Assembly (NCBI GenBank): GCA_030447725.1
Contig: JAUJOQ010000001.1
Location: forward strand, 1,043,572 to 1,107,571
Direction: 5' to 3'
Length of the DNA stretch: 64,000 nucleotides
DNA from: Thermoleophilaceae bacterium
GTDB lineage: Bacteria > Actinomycetota > Thermoleophilia > Solirubrobacterales > Thermoleophilaceae
Positions within the stretch are counted from its first letter, which is position 1. Each line of letters opens with the position of its first letter. A model generated the notes under the pieces. The model saw only the letters and a list, made by a program, of their open reading frames with translations, was not told the origin of the DNA and made no database searches. Below are positions 10,793 through 18,725 of this stretch, in pieces. The translations under genes and the position numbers were made by a program.

Positions 10793-11599
10793 GTGGTTCG
10801 AGCTGTAGCGGACCGGGCGTTCCTACCGACCAAGAGCCTGCTCGAGCAGGTGGGTGAGATGATGATCCTGACGGGCAAGACGCTCCTGTCTGCCGTCCGT
10901 CCGCCCTTCCCTTACGGCACGGAGTTCGTGCAGCAGTTCCTGTTTGCGCTGCGCCTGTGCTGGTTCCCGCTGACGATCTCGACGATCGCCTTCGGCTACG
11001 GCGCTCCCGGCCTGCAGGCGGGCAACTTCCTGGTGATCTTCGGCGCCATCGACCGCCTCGGCGGCTTCTTCGTGCTAGCCACCGTGCGCGAGTTCGCCCC
11101 ATTCGTGACCGCGATCATCCTCGCCGGCGTGGGCGGCACGGCGATCACCGCCGATCTCGGCGCGCGCAAGATCCGCGAGGAGCTCGACGCGCTCCAGGTG
11201 CTGGGCGTGGACCCGATCAAGAACCTGGTCGTGCCGCGCTTCCTGGCGCTGATGATCGTCACAGGCCTGTTCAACATCTATGCGCTGATCTTCGGCATCT
11301 TCGGTGGAGTGCTGGCCACCCTCACCTTCGAAGCGCCGTTAGGGCCGTTCTTCGCCACCCTGCTCAACAACGCATCTACCCCGGACCTCTGGGGGTCGGT
11401 CCTGAAGACCACCCTGTTCGGGGCGATCATCGCCGTCGTCTCCTGTTACAAGGGGATGACTGCGTCCGGAGGCGCCGAAGGCGTGGGCCGAGCCGTGAAC
11501 CAGGGCGTGGTGATCTCGTTCCTGGGGATCTTCGCCTTCAACTACGTCTTCACCCAGACGCTGCTCGCCACCCACCCCGAGATCTCAGTCATAAAGTGA
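10793..11599 (+). CDS. YrbE/MlaE-family ABC transporter permease (first)
   Basis: A 268-residue permease. The GTG at 10793 is preferred over earlier codons because AGAGGAAGAGGAG lies immediately upstream. The MlaE/YrbE signature is present: ELDALQVLGVDPIKNLVVPR after GTAITADLGARKIREE, with about five membrane helices. Homologues pair with an Mkl/MlaF ATPase and MCE proteins to move lipids or sterols between membrane and cell envelope. It is followed, after an intergenic repeat, by a second YrbE permease and the ATPase gene, so this is a three-gene transporter core. Confidence 0.92.
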   Translation: MVRAVADRAFLPTKSLLEQVGEMMILTGKTLLSAVRPPFPYGTEFVQQFLFALRLCWFPLTISTIAFGYGAPGLQAGNFLVIFGAIDRLGGFFVLATVREFAPFVTAIILAGVGGTAITADLGARKIREELDALQVLGVDPIKNLVVPRFLALMIVTGLFNIYALIFGIFGGVLATLTFEAPLGPFFATLLNNASTPDLWGSVLKTTLFGAIIAVVSCYKGMTASGGAEGVGRAVNQGVVISFLGIFAFNYVFTQTLLATHPEISVIK

Positions 11600-11600
11600 C

Positions 11601-11703
11601 TGACGGCGTCCGGACGCGCCTGGCACCACCCGGCGGGCTCGCCGATGCCGGTGCATCGGCTTCGCTGGCCGTTCGGCGCCAGCCACGCCCAGCCGCTCGT
11701 CAG
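11601..11703 (+). repeat. Structured intergenic repeat, copy A
   Basis: About 103 nt that recur at 18562-18691. The copy has three hairpins in a row: the palindrome GCGTCCGGACGC; GCCGATGC (11641-11648) with GCATCGGC (11653-11660); and GCTGGC (11664-11669) with GCCAGC (11678-11683). The stems are identical in the two copies while the loop bases differ, which suggests selection on structure. It interrupts the spacing between the two YrbE genes and ends 23 nt before the second. Confidence 0.75.
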
Positions 11704-11726
11704 TGCTGCGCGGGAGGCGCGAGCTG

Positions 11727-12527
11727 ATGGGCCGCTCGTGGTTCGCCGTGCCGAAGGAGTGGATCTCGTCCTTCGGCGACATCGCCAAGTTCATGGCGAA
11801 GGTGATGGGCGAGGTCTACACCCTGCGTGTCATGAGGTTCTTCGGCGAGGCCCTGCGCCAAGCCGGCATCCTGATCCTGGGCTCGGCGATCGTGATCTGG
11901 GGCCTGGCCTTCATCCTCGGGTTGACCTGCGGCATCGAGGGCGCCTACTTCAACCGCTCGGTGGGGGCGCCGGCCTACGCCGGCGTCTTCTCGGCCTGGT
12001 GTGACCTGCGCGAGATCATGCCCTACGCCTTCGGCTACATGATGTCGGCCAAGGTGGGCACCGGCCTGGTCGCCGAGATCGGCGCCATGCGGATCTCGGA
12101 CGAGATCGACGCGCTCGAGGTGATGGGCATCTCCTCACTCACCTTCCTGTGCTCGACCCGCCTGCTGGCCGCCTGGCTCGTGCTCCCGTTCATGTACATC
12201 GCCGCGGTGGGAGCGGGCTTCTTCGCCTCGTACCTGGCGGTGGTCCAGCAGATAGGCGAGGTCTCATCCGGAGGGTTCTTCCTGATCTTCTGGATGTTCC
12301 AGAACCCGCCCGACCTCCTCTACTCGCTGATCAAGGGCATGTCGATGGCGACGATCATCGTGCTGGTGGGCTGTTACTACGGCTACACGGCGGGTGGCGG
12401 ACCGGTGGGGGTGGGCACCGCCACCGCCAAGTCGATGGTGCTCAACACCGTGATGGTGCACATCATCGGCATGGTCGGCACCCAGATATTCTGGGGATCG
12501 AATCCCCGGGCGCCAATCGGCGGATGA
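11727..12527 (+). CDS. YrbE/MlaE-family ABC transporter permease (second)
   Basis: A 266-residue permease paralogous to the first. The family signature is EIGAMRISDEIDALEVMGI, followed by STRLLAAWLVLPFMY, with five to six hydrophobic helices. The ATG at 11727 is preceded by GGGAGGCGCGAGCTG, a usable ribosome site, and gives a normal N terminus; the ORF-start at 11703 would add only eight residues. Actinobacterial YrbE proteins work as an A/B pair, consistent with two adjacent copies here. The ATPase gene starts 29 nt downstream. Confidence 0.92.
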   Translation: MGRSWFAVPKEWISSFGDIAKFMAKVMGEVYTLRVMRFFGEALRQAGILILGSAIVIWGLAFILGLTCGIEGAYFNRSVGAPAYAGVFSAWCDLREIMPYAFGYMMSAKVGTGLVAEIGAMRISDEIDALEVMGISSLTFLCSTRLLAAWLVLPFMYIAAVGAGFFASYLAVVQQIGEVSSGGFFLIFWMFQNPPDLLYSLIKGMSMATIIVLVGCYYGYTAGGGPVGVGTATAKSMVLNTVMVHIIGMVGTQIFWGSNPRAPIGG

Positions 12528-12556
12528 CGATGCACCACCGCAAGGAGGAGTGACGC

Positions 12557-13606
12557 GTGGCTGACGACGAGCGAGAGGACCCGTCCTGGGGTAGGCCGCT
12601 GCAGCCAGGCGAAGTCGAGGGTGAGCGCACGGCCGAGCAGGAAACCGTGGCCGAGCCCGTATACGACGACCACGATGGGCCCCAGGCGCTCCCCGGCCAC
12701 CGCGAGATCCAGCGAGGAGTGCCCGAAGGCGAGGCCGACCAGCCGGACGTGCGGGTGACCGACGAGGAGGTGCCCGGCAACATCACCGAGCAGACGCGCG
12801 AGGGCGAGCAGCCCTACCAGTGGCACTCCGGCCTCAAGCGCGATCACGGCTCCACGGACGCGATCGAGTTCATCGACGTGAAGAAGTCCTTCGGCCGCAA
12901 CACGATCCTCAACGGCCTCAACCTCGGCATCCCCGACAACCAGATCTCGATGATCCTGGGGCCCTCGGGCACCGGCAAGTCGGTCTGCATCAAGCACATG
13001 GTGGGCCTGCTCTATCCCGACCAGGGCGATGTGCTGGTGCACGGAGAGTCCGTGCCTCAGATGGTCGACGACCAGCTGTTCGAGATGCGCAAGAAGTTCG
13101 GCGTGCTGTTCCAGGACGGCGCGCTGTTCGGCTCCATGAACGTGCTCGACAACGTCGCCTTCCCGCTTCGCCAGCACACGGACAAGGGCGAGGACGAGAT
13201 CATGGAGATCTGCCAGCGCCGCCTGCGCGAGGTGGGTCTCTCCGGTGCCGCCGACAAGTTCCCCAACGAGCTCTCCGGCGGCATGCGCAAGCGCGCCGGC
13301 TTCGCCCGCGCGCTGGTGCTCGACCCGGACATCGTGCTCTTCGACGAGCCCGACTCGGGACTGGACCCGGTGCGCACCGCGCTTCTGTGCGAGCTGATCC
13401 AGGAGGTGCACGCCGAGAACGGCGGCGCCTACGTGGTGATCACCCACGACATCATGTCCGCCCGCCGAGTCGCCGACTACATCGCGGTGCTGTGGAAGGG
13501 CAGGATCGTCGAATCGGGTCCGGCCAGCGAGCTGTTCAACTCGCCGAACCAGTTCGTGCGTCAATTCCTCTCCGGCGAAGCCCGCGGCCCTCTCGGGATG
13601 GAATAA
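12557..13606 (+). CDS. Mkl/MlaF-type ABC transporter ATPase with acidic N-terminal extension
   Basis: A 349-residue ATPase. The nucleotide-binding domain starts near residue 103 (IEFIDVKKSFG); Walker A is GPSGTGKS, the signature is LSGGMRKRAGFARAL, Walker B is IVLFDEPDSGLDPV and the switch His is in VITHD. The first 100 residues are acidic, Pro-rich and probably disordered, which is unusual for MlaF. AAGGAGGAG sits 6 nt before the GTG start. It should power the two YrbE permeases upstream. No MCE substrate-binding genes follow; the next gene is an MMPL transporter. Confidence 0.93.
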   Translation: MADDEREDPSWGRPLQPGEVEGERTAEQETVAEPVYDDHDGPQALPGHREIQRGVPEGEADQPDVRVTDEEVPGNITEQTREGEQPYQWHSGLKRDHGSTDAIEFIDVKKSFGRNTILNGLNLGIPDNQISMILGPSGTGKSVCIKHMVGLLYPDQGDVLVHGESVPQMVDDQLFEMRKKFGVLFQDGALFGSMNVLDNVAFPLRQHTDKGEDEIMEICQRRLREVGLSGAADKFPNELSGGMRKRAGFARALVLDPDIVLFDEPDSGLDPVRTALLCELIQEVHAENGGAYVVITHDIMSARRVADYIAVLWKGRIVESGPASELFNSPNQFVRQFLSGEARGPLGME

Positions 13607-13629
13607 GCGGCGCTGGGCGTTGTCATCGG

Positions 13630-13659
13630 CCCCCTCGTGTGCGTCCGCACACGTCGGGG
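13630..13659 (+). terminator. Hairpin terminator after the YrbE-Mkl operon
   Basis: CCCC and CGTGTGCG (13636-13643) pair with CGCACACG (13646-13653) and GGGG (13656-13659), with a 2-nt loop. A second hairpin, CGCCCGC with GCGGGCG, sits at 13705-13724. Both lie in the 150 nt between the ATPase and the MMPL gene; there is no strong T run. Confidence 0.5.
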
Positions 13660-13744
13660 ACCTCTTCCTAGCCCAGCTTGCTTCTTCCATCCCGACCCCC
13701 TCGCCGCCCGCCTGCGTGCGGGCGTTCGAGCCGCTTTCCCTCTC

Positions 13745-13750
13745 TAAGCT
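13745..13750 (+). promoter_or_regulatory. Putative -10 box (TAAGCT) of the MMPL gene
   Basis: TAAGCT ends 6 nt before the GTG at 13757, the spacing expected for a leaderless transcript. No ribosome site is seen in front of this GTG, which supports the idea. Confidence 0.4.
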
Positions 13751-13756
13751 GACCTC

Positions 13757-16585
13757 GTGAGGGGTGGCCCTATATTCGCTGCGCTGGCGCGGGCCGTGGT
13801 CCGCCGCCCGCTGCTGACGATGGCCGTGGTGGCGCTGCTCTCCCTCGGCGGCGCGGCGCTCGCGTCCGAGCTCGAGCCGAGCGCGGGCACGGACACCCTG
13901 GTGTCGAGCTCCTCAGACACCGCGAAGGCCAACGAGCGCTTCAAGGAGAAGTTCGGCGACGACGCCGTGGTGGTGCTCGTGAAGGGCAACCTGCAGCGCA
14001 CGATGCTCGGTCCGGACCTGGGCCGGCTCATCCGCCTCGAGGGATGCCTCTCCGGCAACGTGCCCGCCAGGGGCCTCAGGGACCTCCCTGCGGCCTGCAC
14101 GGAGATCAAGAAGCTCGATCCGGCCAAGGTCGTGTTCGGCCCGGGGACCTTCGTCAACACCTCGGTCAACCAGATCACCGAGCAGCTCTCGGTGCAGAGC
14201 AGGGCGACCGCCGAGCGCGGCGACCAGGCGGCCGCCGCCGCGCGAGCGCTGTCCAGGCGCCGTGGCGACCCACCCGCAACACAGCAGCGTCTGGCCGAGA
14301 GTGCGCGCCAGCTGGTCATGTCTCGGTTCCAGCAGCGCTTGGTGGCGCTCGCCCTGCGCTACCAGATCACCGGGGTGCCGAGGATCGACGATCCCGAGTT
14401 CGTGGACAGGCTGGTGTTCGCGCGGACCGAAGACGGTGAGATCGGGGTGCCGAAGTCGCGCTTCGCCTACCTGTTTCCCAGCAAGAGCTCCGCCCTCGTG
14501 CAGGTGCGGCTACGTCCCGACCTCACCGACGCCGAGCGCTCACGAGCGATCGACCTGATCGAGGCCGCGACATCGGACCCCAGCCTGACGCCGCAGGACG
14601 GCGCCCGCTACGTGGTGACCGGCGTGCCCGTGGTGGTCGACGGCCTGGCGCAAGCGGTGCGCAGCGGCATCTTCTGGCTGCTGGGCGCCTCCCTGCTGCT
14701 TATGGCGGCCACCCTGGCGATCGTGTTCCGCACGCGGCTGCGTGTCCGGCTGCTGCCGCTGGCGCTGGCGCTCGCGGCGGCAGCCATGACCTTCGGGGTG
14801 CTGTCGCTGCTTGGTGGGAGCCTGACGATGGCCACGATCGCCGTGCTGCCCGTGCTGATCGGCCTGGCGGTCGACTACTCGATCCAGTCCCAGGCGCGCT
14901 TCGACGAGGTGCGCGCTCGCGATGGCGACCCGCCCGAGATCGCCGCTCCCGCCGCGGCTGCCGCGGGCGGGCCGACGATCGCCACGGCCGGGCTGGCGAC
15001 GGCGGTCGGCTTCCTCACGCTGCTGCTCTCTCCCGTGCCGATGGTGAGGGAGTTCGGTCTGCTGCTGGTGCTCGGCATCGTGATCGCGCTCGCGTGCGCC
15101 TTCACCGCCGGCCTGGCGGCGCTGTCGCGCCTGAGCCGCCCGTCGCGGCGCGCGGCGGACGTGCCGCCCACGTTTGCTCGTACCCGCCGGCGGATTGCCG
15201 ATGCCGCCGCGGCCGCCGCCGGCTCCGGTACCGGACGCCTCCTGACCCGGCGCTGGCGTGTGGTGCGCCTGGCTGCGCTCGAGCGCGGCGAGCGCGCGCT
15301 GTCGCGTTCGGTGGCGCGGCCCCAGCGGGTGCTGGCGGTGGGGTTGGTGGTAGCGCTCGCCGGCTGGGCCGCGGACACGCAGACCGAGGTGGTCTCCGAC
15401 GTGCGCGAGCTGGTGCCGGGCGACCTGCAGGCGCTCCGAGACGTCGAGACCCTCGAGAAGGAGACCGGGGTGGCCGGCGAGATCGACGTGACGGTGACCG
15501 CCGACGACATCACCCGGCCCGAGGTCATCTCGTGGATGAGCGACTTCCAGACCGCGACCCTGAAGGCCGCGGGCTACGAGGAAGGCGACCGCTGCGCCCA
15601 GGCCGAGGACCCGCCCGAGCTGTGTCCGGCCCTGTCCCTGCCCACCATCCTGTCCAACGTCGACATCCAGGATCAGGCGAAGGTGCGCGGGCTGCTCGAC
15701 GCGATCCCGGCCTACTTCTCCCAGGGGGTGGTGACCGAGGACCGGACGACCGCCAACCTGGCGTTCGGCATCCGGCTCGGGTCGCTCGAGGACCAGAAGC
15801 GGGTGATCGATCAGATCAAGGACCAGCTGGAGCCTCCCGAGGGAGTCGAGGCCTCCGTGGTCGGCCTGCCGGTGCTCGCCGCCGAGGCCAACGGCGCCCT
15901 GTCCTCTCCGGGACGCCGGGCGCTGGCCCTGCTGGCAGCGCTCTTCGCGGTGTTCGGCGTGCTCTTCGTCTTCGCCCGCCGCCGGGCGCCCGAGGGGGCG
16001 GCGCGCCAGGCGGCGGTGCCGCTGATCCCGATCGCACTGGCCACCGGCTGGTCCGCGGGGCTGCTGTTCGTACTCGGCCTCCTACCGGGTCCCCTCGAGG
16101 TCGATCTCAACCCGATGTCGGTCACCCTCGGCGCGCTGGTGATAGCGATATCGACCGAGTTCAGCGTGCTGCTGTCGGCCCGCTACCGCCGAGAGCGCGA
16201 GGAGGGCGCCTCGCCGGCACGGGCGATCGAGCTGACCTATGCCTCCACGGGAGCCGCGGTGCTGGCCTCCGGAATCACGGCGATCGTGGGCTTCGCCGTC
16301 CTCATCGCCTCCGACATCCGGATGCTGCGCGACTTCGGCATCCTCACCGTCGTCGACCTCAGCGTCTCACTCGTCGGTGTGATGCTCGTGCTGCCCGCGG
16401 CCCTGGTGTGGGCCGAGCAGCACGGCTCCTTCCGCCTTGGCGACCTGGACCCGCGGCCTGCGCTGAGGAGACTGCGCGCAGCCCGCCCGGGCCGGTCGGC
16501 GCCGCGGCTGCGGGCGCCCCGCCTGCGCGTGGCGGGCGGCCGGCGCGTATCCCTGCCGCGGCTGTCGCGGCGCCGTGATGCCTGA
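13757..16585 (+). CDS. MMPL/RND-superfamily membrane transporter
   Basis: A 942-residue protein with two tandem RND halves. Each half has one early helix, a large extracytoplasmic loop and a bundle of five helices. The first half carries the family motif GLAVDYSIQSQARFDE near residue 370, and the second half has ISTEFSVLLSARYRRE near residue 795 in the matching place, where the usual paired Asp-Tyr is replaced by Glu-Phe. Homologues export lipids or hopanoids. The last 70 residues are Arg-rich. It starts 151 nt after the lipid-transporter operon and overlaps the next gene, so it may work in envelope lipid traffic. Confidence 0.9.
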   Translation: MRGGPIFAALARAVVRRPLLTMAVVALLSLGGAALASELEPSAGTDTLVSSSSDTAKANERFKEKFGDDAVVVLVKGNLQRTMLGPDLGRLIRLEGCLSGNVPARGLRDLPAACTEIKKLDPAKVVFGPGTFVNTSVNQITEQLSVQSRATAERGDQAAAAARALSRRRGDPPATQQRLAESARQLVMSRFQQRLVALALRYQITGVPRIDDPEFVDRLVFARTEDGEIGVPKSRFAYLFPSKSSALVQVRLRPDLTDAERSRAIDLIEAATSDPSLTPQDGARYVVTGVPVVVDGLAQAVRSGIFWLLGASLLLMAATLAIVFRTRLRVRLLPLALALAAAAMTFGVLSLLGGSLTMATIAVLPVLIGLAVDYSIQSQARFDEVRARDGDPPEIAAPAAAAAGGPTIATAGLATAVGFLTLLLSPVPMVREFGLLLVLGIVIALACAFTAGLAALSRLSRPSRRAADVPPTFARTRRRIADAAAAAAGSGTGRLLTRRWRVVRLAALERGERALSRSVARPQRVLAVGLVVALAGWAADTQTEVVSDVRELVPGDLQALRDVETLEKETGVAGEIDVTVTADDITRPEVISWMSDFQTATLKAAGYEEGDRCAQAEDPPELCPALSLPTILSNVDIQDQAKVRGLLDAIPAYFSQGVVTEDRTTANLAFGIRLGSLEDQKRVIDQIKDQLEPPEGVEASVVGLPVLAAEANGALSSPGRRALALLAALFAVFGVLFVFARRRAPEGAARQAAVPLIPIALATGWSAGLLFVLGLLPGPLEVDLNPMSVTLGALVIAISTEFSVLLSARYRREREEGASPARAIELTYASTGAAVLASGITAIVGFAVLIASDIRMLRDFGILTVVDLSVSLVGVMLVLPAALVWAEQHGSFRLGDLDPRPALRRLRAARPGRSAPRLRAPRLRVAGGRRVSLPRLSRRRDA

Positions 16586-17339
16586 AGATCGCTTCGGGGA
16601 CCTGGGCTCCGGCGAGCGGCGCAGCGCGGCCGAGCGCTTCGAGGAGGAGGACCGGCTGCGCCCCGAGCCGGACGTGGCGCCCACGCGCCCGGAGGTGCCC
16701 CGCTCGGGCAACAAGTACGCGTGGGCGGTGGGGATCGTGATGCTGATGGGTATCGGCGTGCTGCTGCTGACCACCGCCCTGCCGAACACCGGGGCCGGCC
16801 TGCGCGGTCCCGCAAAGGGCGAGGTCGTGCCGGATTTCGCGGCGCCACTCGCCACCGGCGACGTGTCATGCGACGACGATGACGACGACTGCGCGGCCAA
16901 CGTGTGCCAGAGGGCCGACGAGTGCAGCGAGCAGGCGGGCAGCCGGCCGGCCTGCCAGCTGCGCAGCGAGAGCATCTTCAACGTGTGCGAGGCCCGCGAG
17001 CGTCCGATGGTGCTCACCTTCCTGGTGACCGAAGGCGCCGACTGCGAGCCACAGGTGGACCGCGTCGAGCGGATGCGCGCGGAGTTCCCGGGCGTGTCAT
17101 TCGCCGCGGTGGTCAGCGGAGAGGGGAGAGGGGAAGTCGAGCGGATCGCTCGCCGCCGGGGCTGGGGCATGCCGGTGGCCGTGGACCGCGACGGAGCGCT
17201 TCAGAACCTCTACGGCCTCGGTGTCTGTCCCTCCACCGTGTTCGCTTACGAGGGCGGAAGGGTGCGCACCACAGAGCTCGGCAACCTGACCGAGGACCAG
17301 CTCCGCGCCCAGGTCCGCCGGATCGTGCGCCCGGGCTGA
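16578..17339 (+). CDS. Membrane-anchored thioredoxin-like protein
   Basis: A 253-residue protein with a cytosolic N terminus, one membrane helix (YAWAVGIVMLMGIGVLLLTT, around residues 48-67) and an outer domain resembling AhpC/TlpA-type redoxins (VVPDFAAPLATGD). An acidic insert (CDDDDDDC) with many Cys residues follows. The expected CxxC active site is missing at the usual place; TEGADCEPQVDRV has a single Cys, and GVCPSTVFAYEGG gives a second Cys before cis-Pro-like PST. It overlaps the MMPL gene end by 8 nt, so it is probably co-translated. Confidence 0.65.
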   Translation: MPEDRFGDLGSGERRSAAERFEEEDRLRPEPDVAPTRPEVPRSGNKYAWAVGIVMLMGIGVLLLTTALPNTGAGLRGPAKGEVVPDFAAPLATGDVSCDDDDDDCAANVCQRADECSEQAGSRPACQLRSESIFNVCEARERPMVLTFLVTEGADCEPQVDRVERMRAEFPGVSFAAVVSGEGRGEVERIARRRGWGMPVAVDRDGALQNLYGLGVCPSTVFAYEGGRVRTTELGNLTEDQLRAQVRRIVRPG

Positions 17340-17342
17340 GGC

Positions 17343-17984
17343 TTGGCGGCGCCCGGGCTCGAGCGGGGCTGGGTAGACCACGAGCTCGCGGCGGAGTTCC
17401 CGTCGCTCGCTCTGTGGCTGATGCGGGTGCGGGCGCGCCCGGGGCGCAGCCCCGAGCCGGTGCGCCGCCGCCTGCGCCGGCTCTCGGACCGGATCACCGG
17501 CGGCCACGTGATCCACATGCGCCAGGACGCGGTGCCCTGGGCCTACCGAGTCTTCTGGCGTCAGATCGGCATCGATCCCGACACCGATCGGACTCCGGTC
17601 GAGCAGATCGCCCTCGACCGCCTCAAGTGGGGCGGCCTGCGCAGCCGCAACGTACTCGACGACGCGCTGGTGATAGCCACCTTCGAGACCGGTGTGCCGG
17701 TGATCGCGCTGGACGCCGACAAGGTGGGGGAGGCCCTCGGGCTACGGCTCACCGGCGACGACGAGCGGCTGGGCGGCACGGGGCGCAGCCTCTCCAGCCG
17801 CCAGATCGTGGTGGCCGACGAGGACCGCTGCCTGGCGGTGGTGTCGGGCGAGGTATCGGAGGACCACGGCGTGAGGTCCGCCACCCGCAGCATCTTGCTG
17901 TGCGCGCTTCAGGTGAAGGGGGTGCCCGAGATCAGCGTCGAGGAGGCGCTCTGGACCGCTTCGGACACGCTCTCGGCCGGGTGA
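17343..17984 (+). CDS. B3/B4 domain protein (Phe-tRNA synthetase beta editing-domain homologue)
   Basis: A 213-residue stand-alone B3/4 domain protein. Features of the family are the hydrophobic early part LALWLMRVRARPG, a central RLKWGGLRSRNVLDDALVIA segment, and the end SATRSILLCALQVKGVP with LWTASDTL. In PheRS this domain hydrolyses mischarged tRNA(Phe). Free-standing versions are known but their substrates are not established. The start is a TTG, 3 nt after the redoxin gene, so it belongs to the same operon. Confidence 0.8.
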   Translation: MAAPGLERGWVDHELAAEFPSLALWLMRVRARPGRSPEPVRRRLRRLSDRITGGHVIHMRQDAVPWAYRVFWRQIGIDPDTDRTPVEQIALDRLKWGGLRSRNVLDDALVIATFETGVPVIALDADKVGEALGLRLTGDDERLGGTGRSLSSRQIVVADEDRCLAVVSGEVSEDHGVRSATRSILLCALQVKGVPEISVEEALWTASDTLSAG

Positions 17985-18041
17985 CGGCCTGCCCCGATGT
18001 CGCTGGTACAGTTGTCCTTCGTCGATCAGGGAGAGGCAGAG

Positions 18042-18548
18042 ATGCCTGACGTCTTAGAGGTAGGCCCTCACCGCGGTGCCCGCCGGAACGGTCTTCCGCT
18101 TGCACCTCGTACGCGTCCGGATGAGCGTCCAGCGCGCCGCACCCTGCTGGACCAGATCGAGCGCCTGGAGGGTGAGCTGTCCTCGCTGTTCGTCTCCACC
18201 TGGCCGCGGAAGGGCTTCGACTTCTCGGTGCCCTCTCAGGGCGGCCCGAGGATGCTGGCGCTGTCGGAGCTGGAGGCGCTGCGCGACCGCCTCGCCGAGC
18301 GCGTGGAGCACGCCCGCCGCAGCCTGTCCGACCGGACGTATGTGGAGGAGTCACACCGCGCCCGCATCGAGGAGATGCTGCTCGAGCCGGAGAAGCACAA
18401 GTGGGTGCGCATCGGCAACGACGACATAGGCGAGCCGGGCTGCAAGCACTGGCACGTCCGCCCGCGCTGGGGCCTGCTCGGCTACCTGATGAACTGGTGG
18501 CGCGTCCGGATCTCATCCGGTTGTCCCTTAGCCAGGGGTCGGAGCTAA
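18042..18548 (+). CDS. Conserved actinobacterial protein of unknown function
   Basis: A 168-residue soluble protein. ATG 18042 is chosen because AGGGAGAGG lies 6 nt upstream; the earlier start at 17997 has no ribosome site. The centre is a predicted helical pair (RRTLLDQIERLEGELSSLFV, then LSELEALRDRLAERVEHARR). The C-terminal end PRWGLLGYLMNWWRVRIS is Trp-rich and looks conserved. It may have a packing role in a complex; I do not know its function. It ends inside a hairpin that may terminate transcription. Confidence 0.6.
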   Translation: MPDVLEVGPHRGARRNGLPLAPRTRPDERPARRTLLDQIERLEGELSSLFVSTWPRKGFDFSVPSQGGPRMLALSELEALRDRLAERVEHARRSLSDRTYVEESHRARIEEMLLEPEKHKWVRIGNDDIGEPGCKHWHVRPRWGLLGYLMNWWRVRISSGCPLARGRS

Positions 18549-18559
18549 TCGCTCCGACC
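18537..18559 (+). terminator. Hairpin spanning a stop codon
   Basis: GGTCGGAGC (18537-18545) pairs perfectly with GCTCCGACC (18551-18559). The 5-nt loop contains the TAA stop of the upstream gene. Likely a transcription terminator, though only CTT follows. Confidence 0.6.
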
Positions 18560-18561
18560 CT

Positions 18562-18691
18562 TGACGGCGTCTGGACGCGCCTGACGCCTGACGGCGTCTG
18601 GACGCGCCTGACGCCACGCGGCGGGCTCGCCGATGCTGGTGCATCGGCTTCGCTGGCCGCGCGACGCCAGCCACGCCCAGCCGCTCGCCAG
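18562..18691 (+). repeat. Structured intergenic repeat, copy B, with a doubled 27-nt module
   Basis: Same element as 11601-11703. The first 27 nt (starting TGACGGCGTCTGG) are duplicated exactly in tandem (18562-18588 and 18589-18615). The two following hairpins match copy A: GCCGATGC/GCATCGGC (18629-18648) and GCTGGC/GCCAGC (18652-18671). The loop bases differ from copy A. It ends 34 nt before the next start codon. Confidence 0.75.
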
Positions 18692-18725
18692 GGACCCTGA
18701 CTTAGGCAAGAGGCACGGACCGAGG

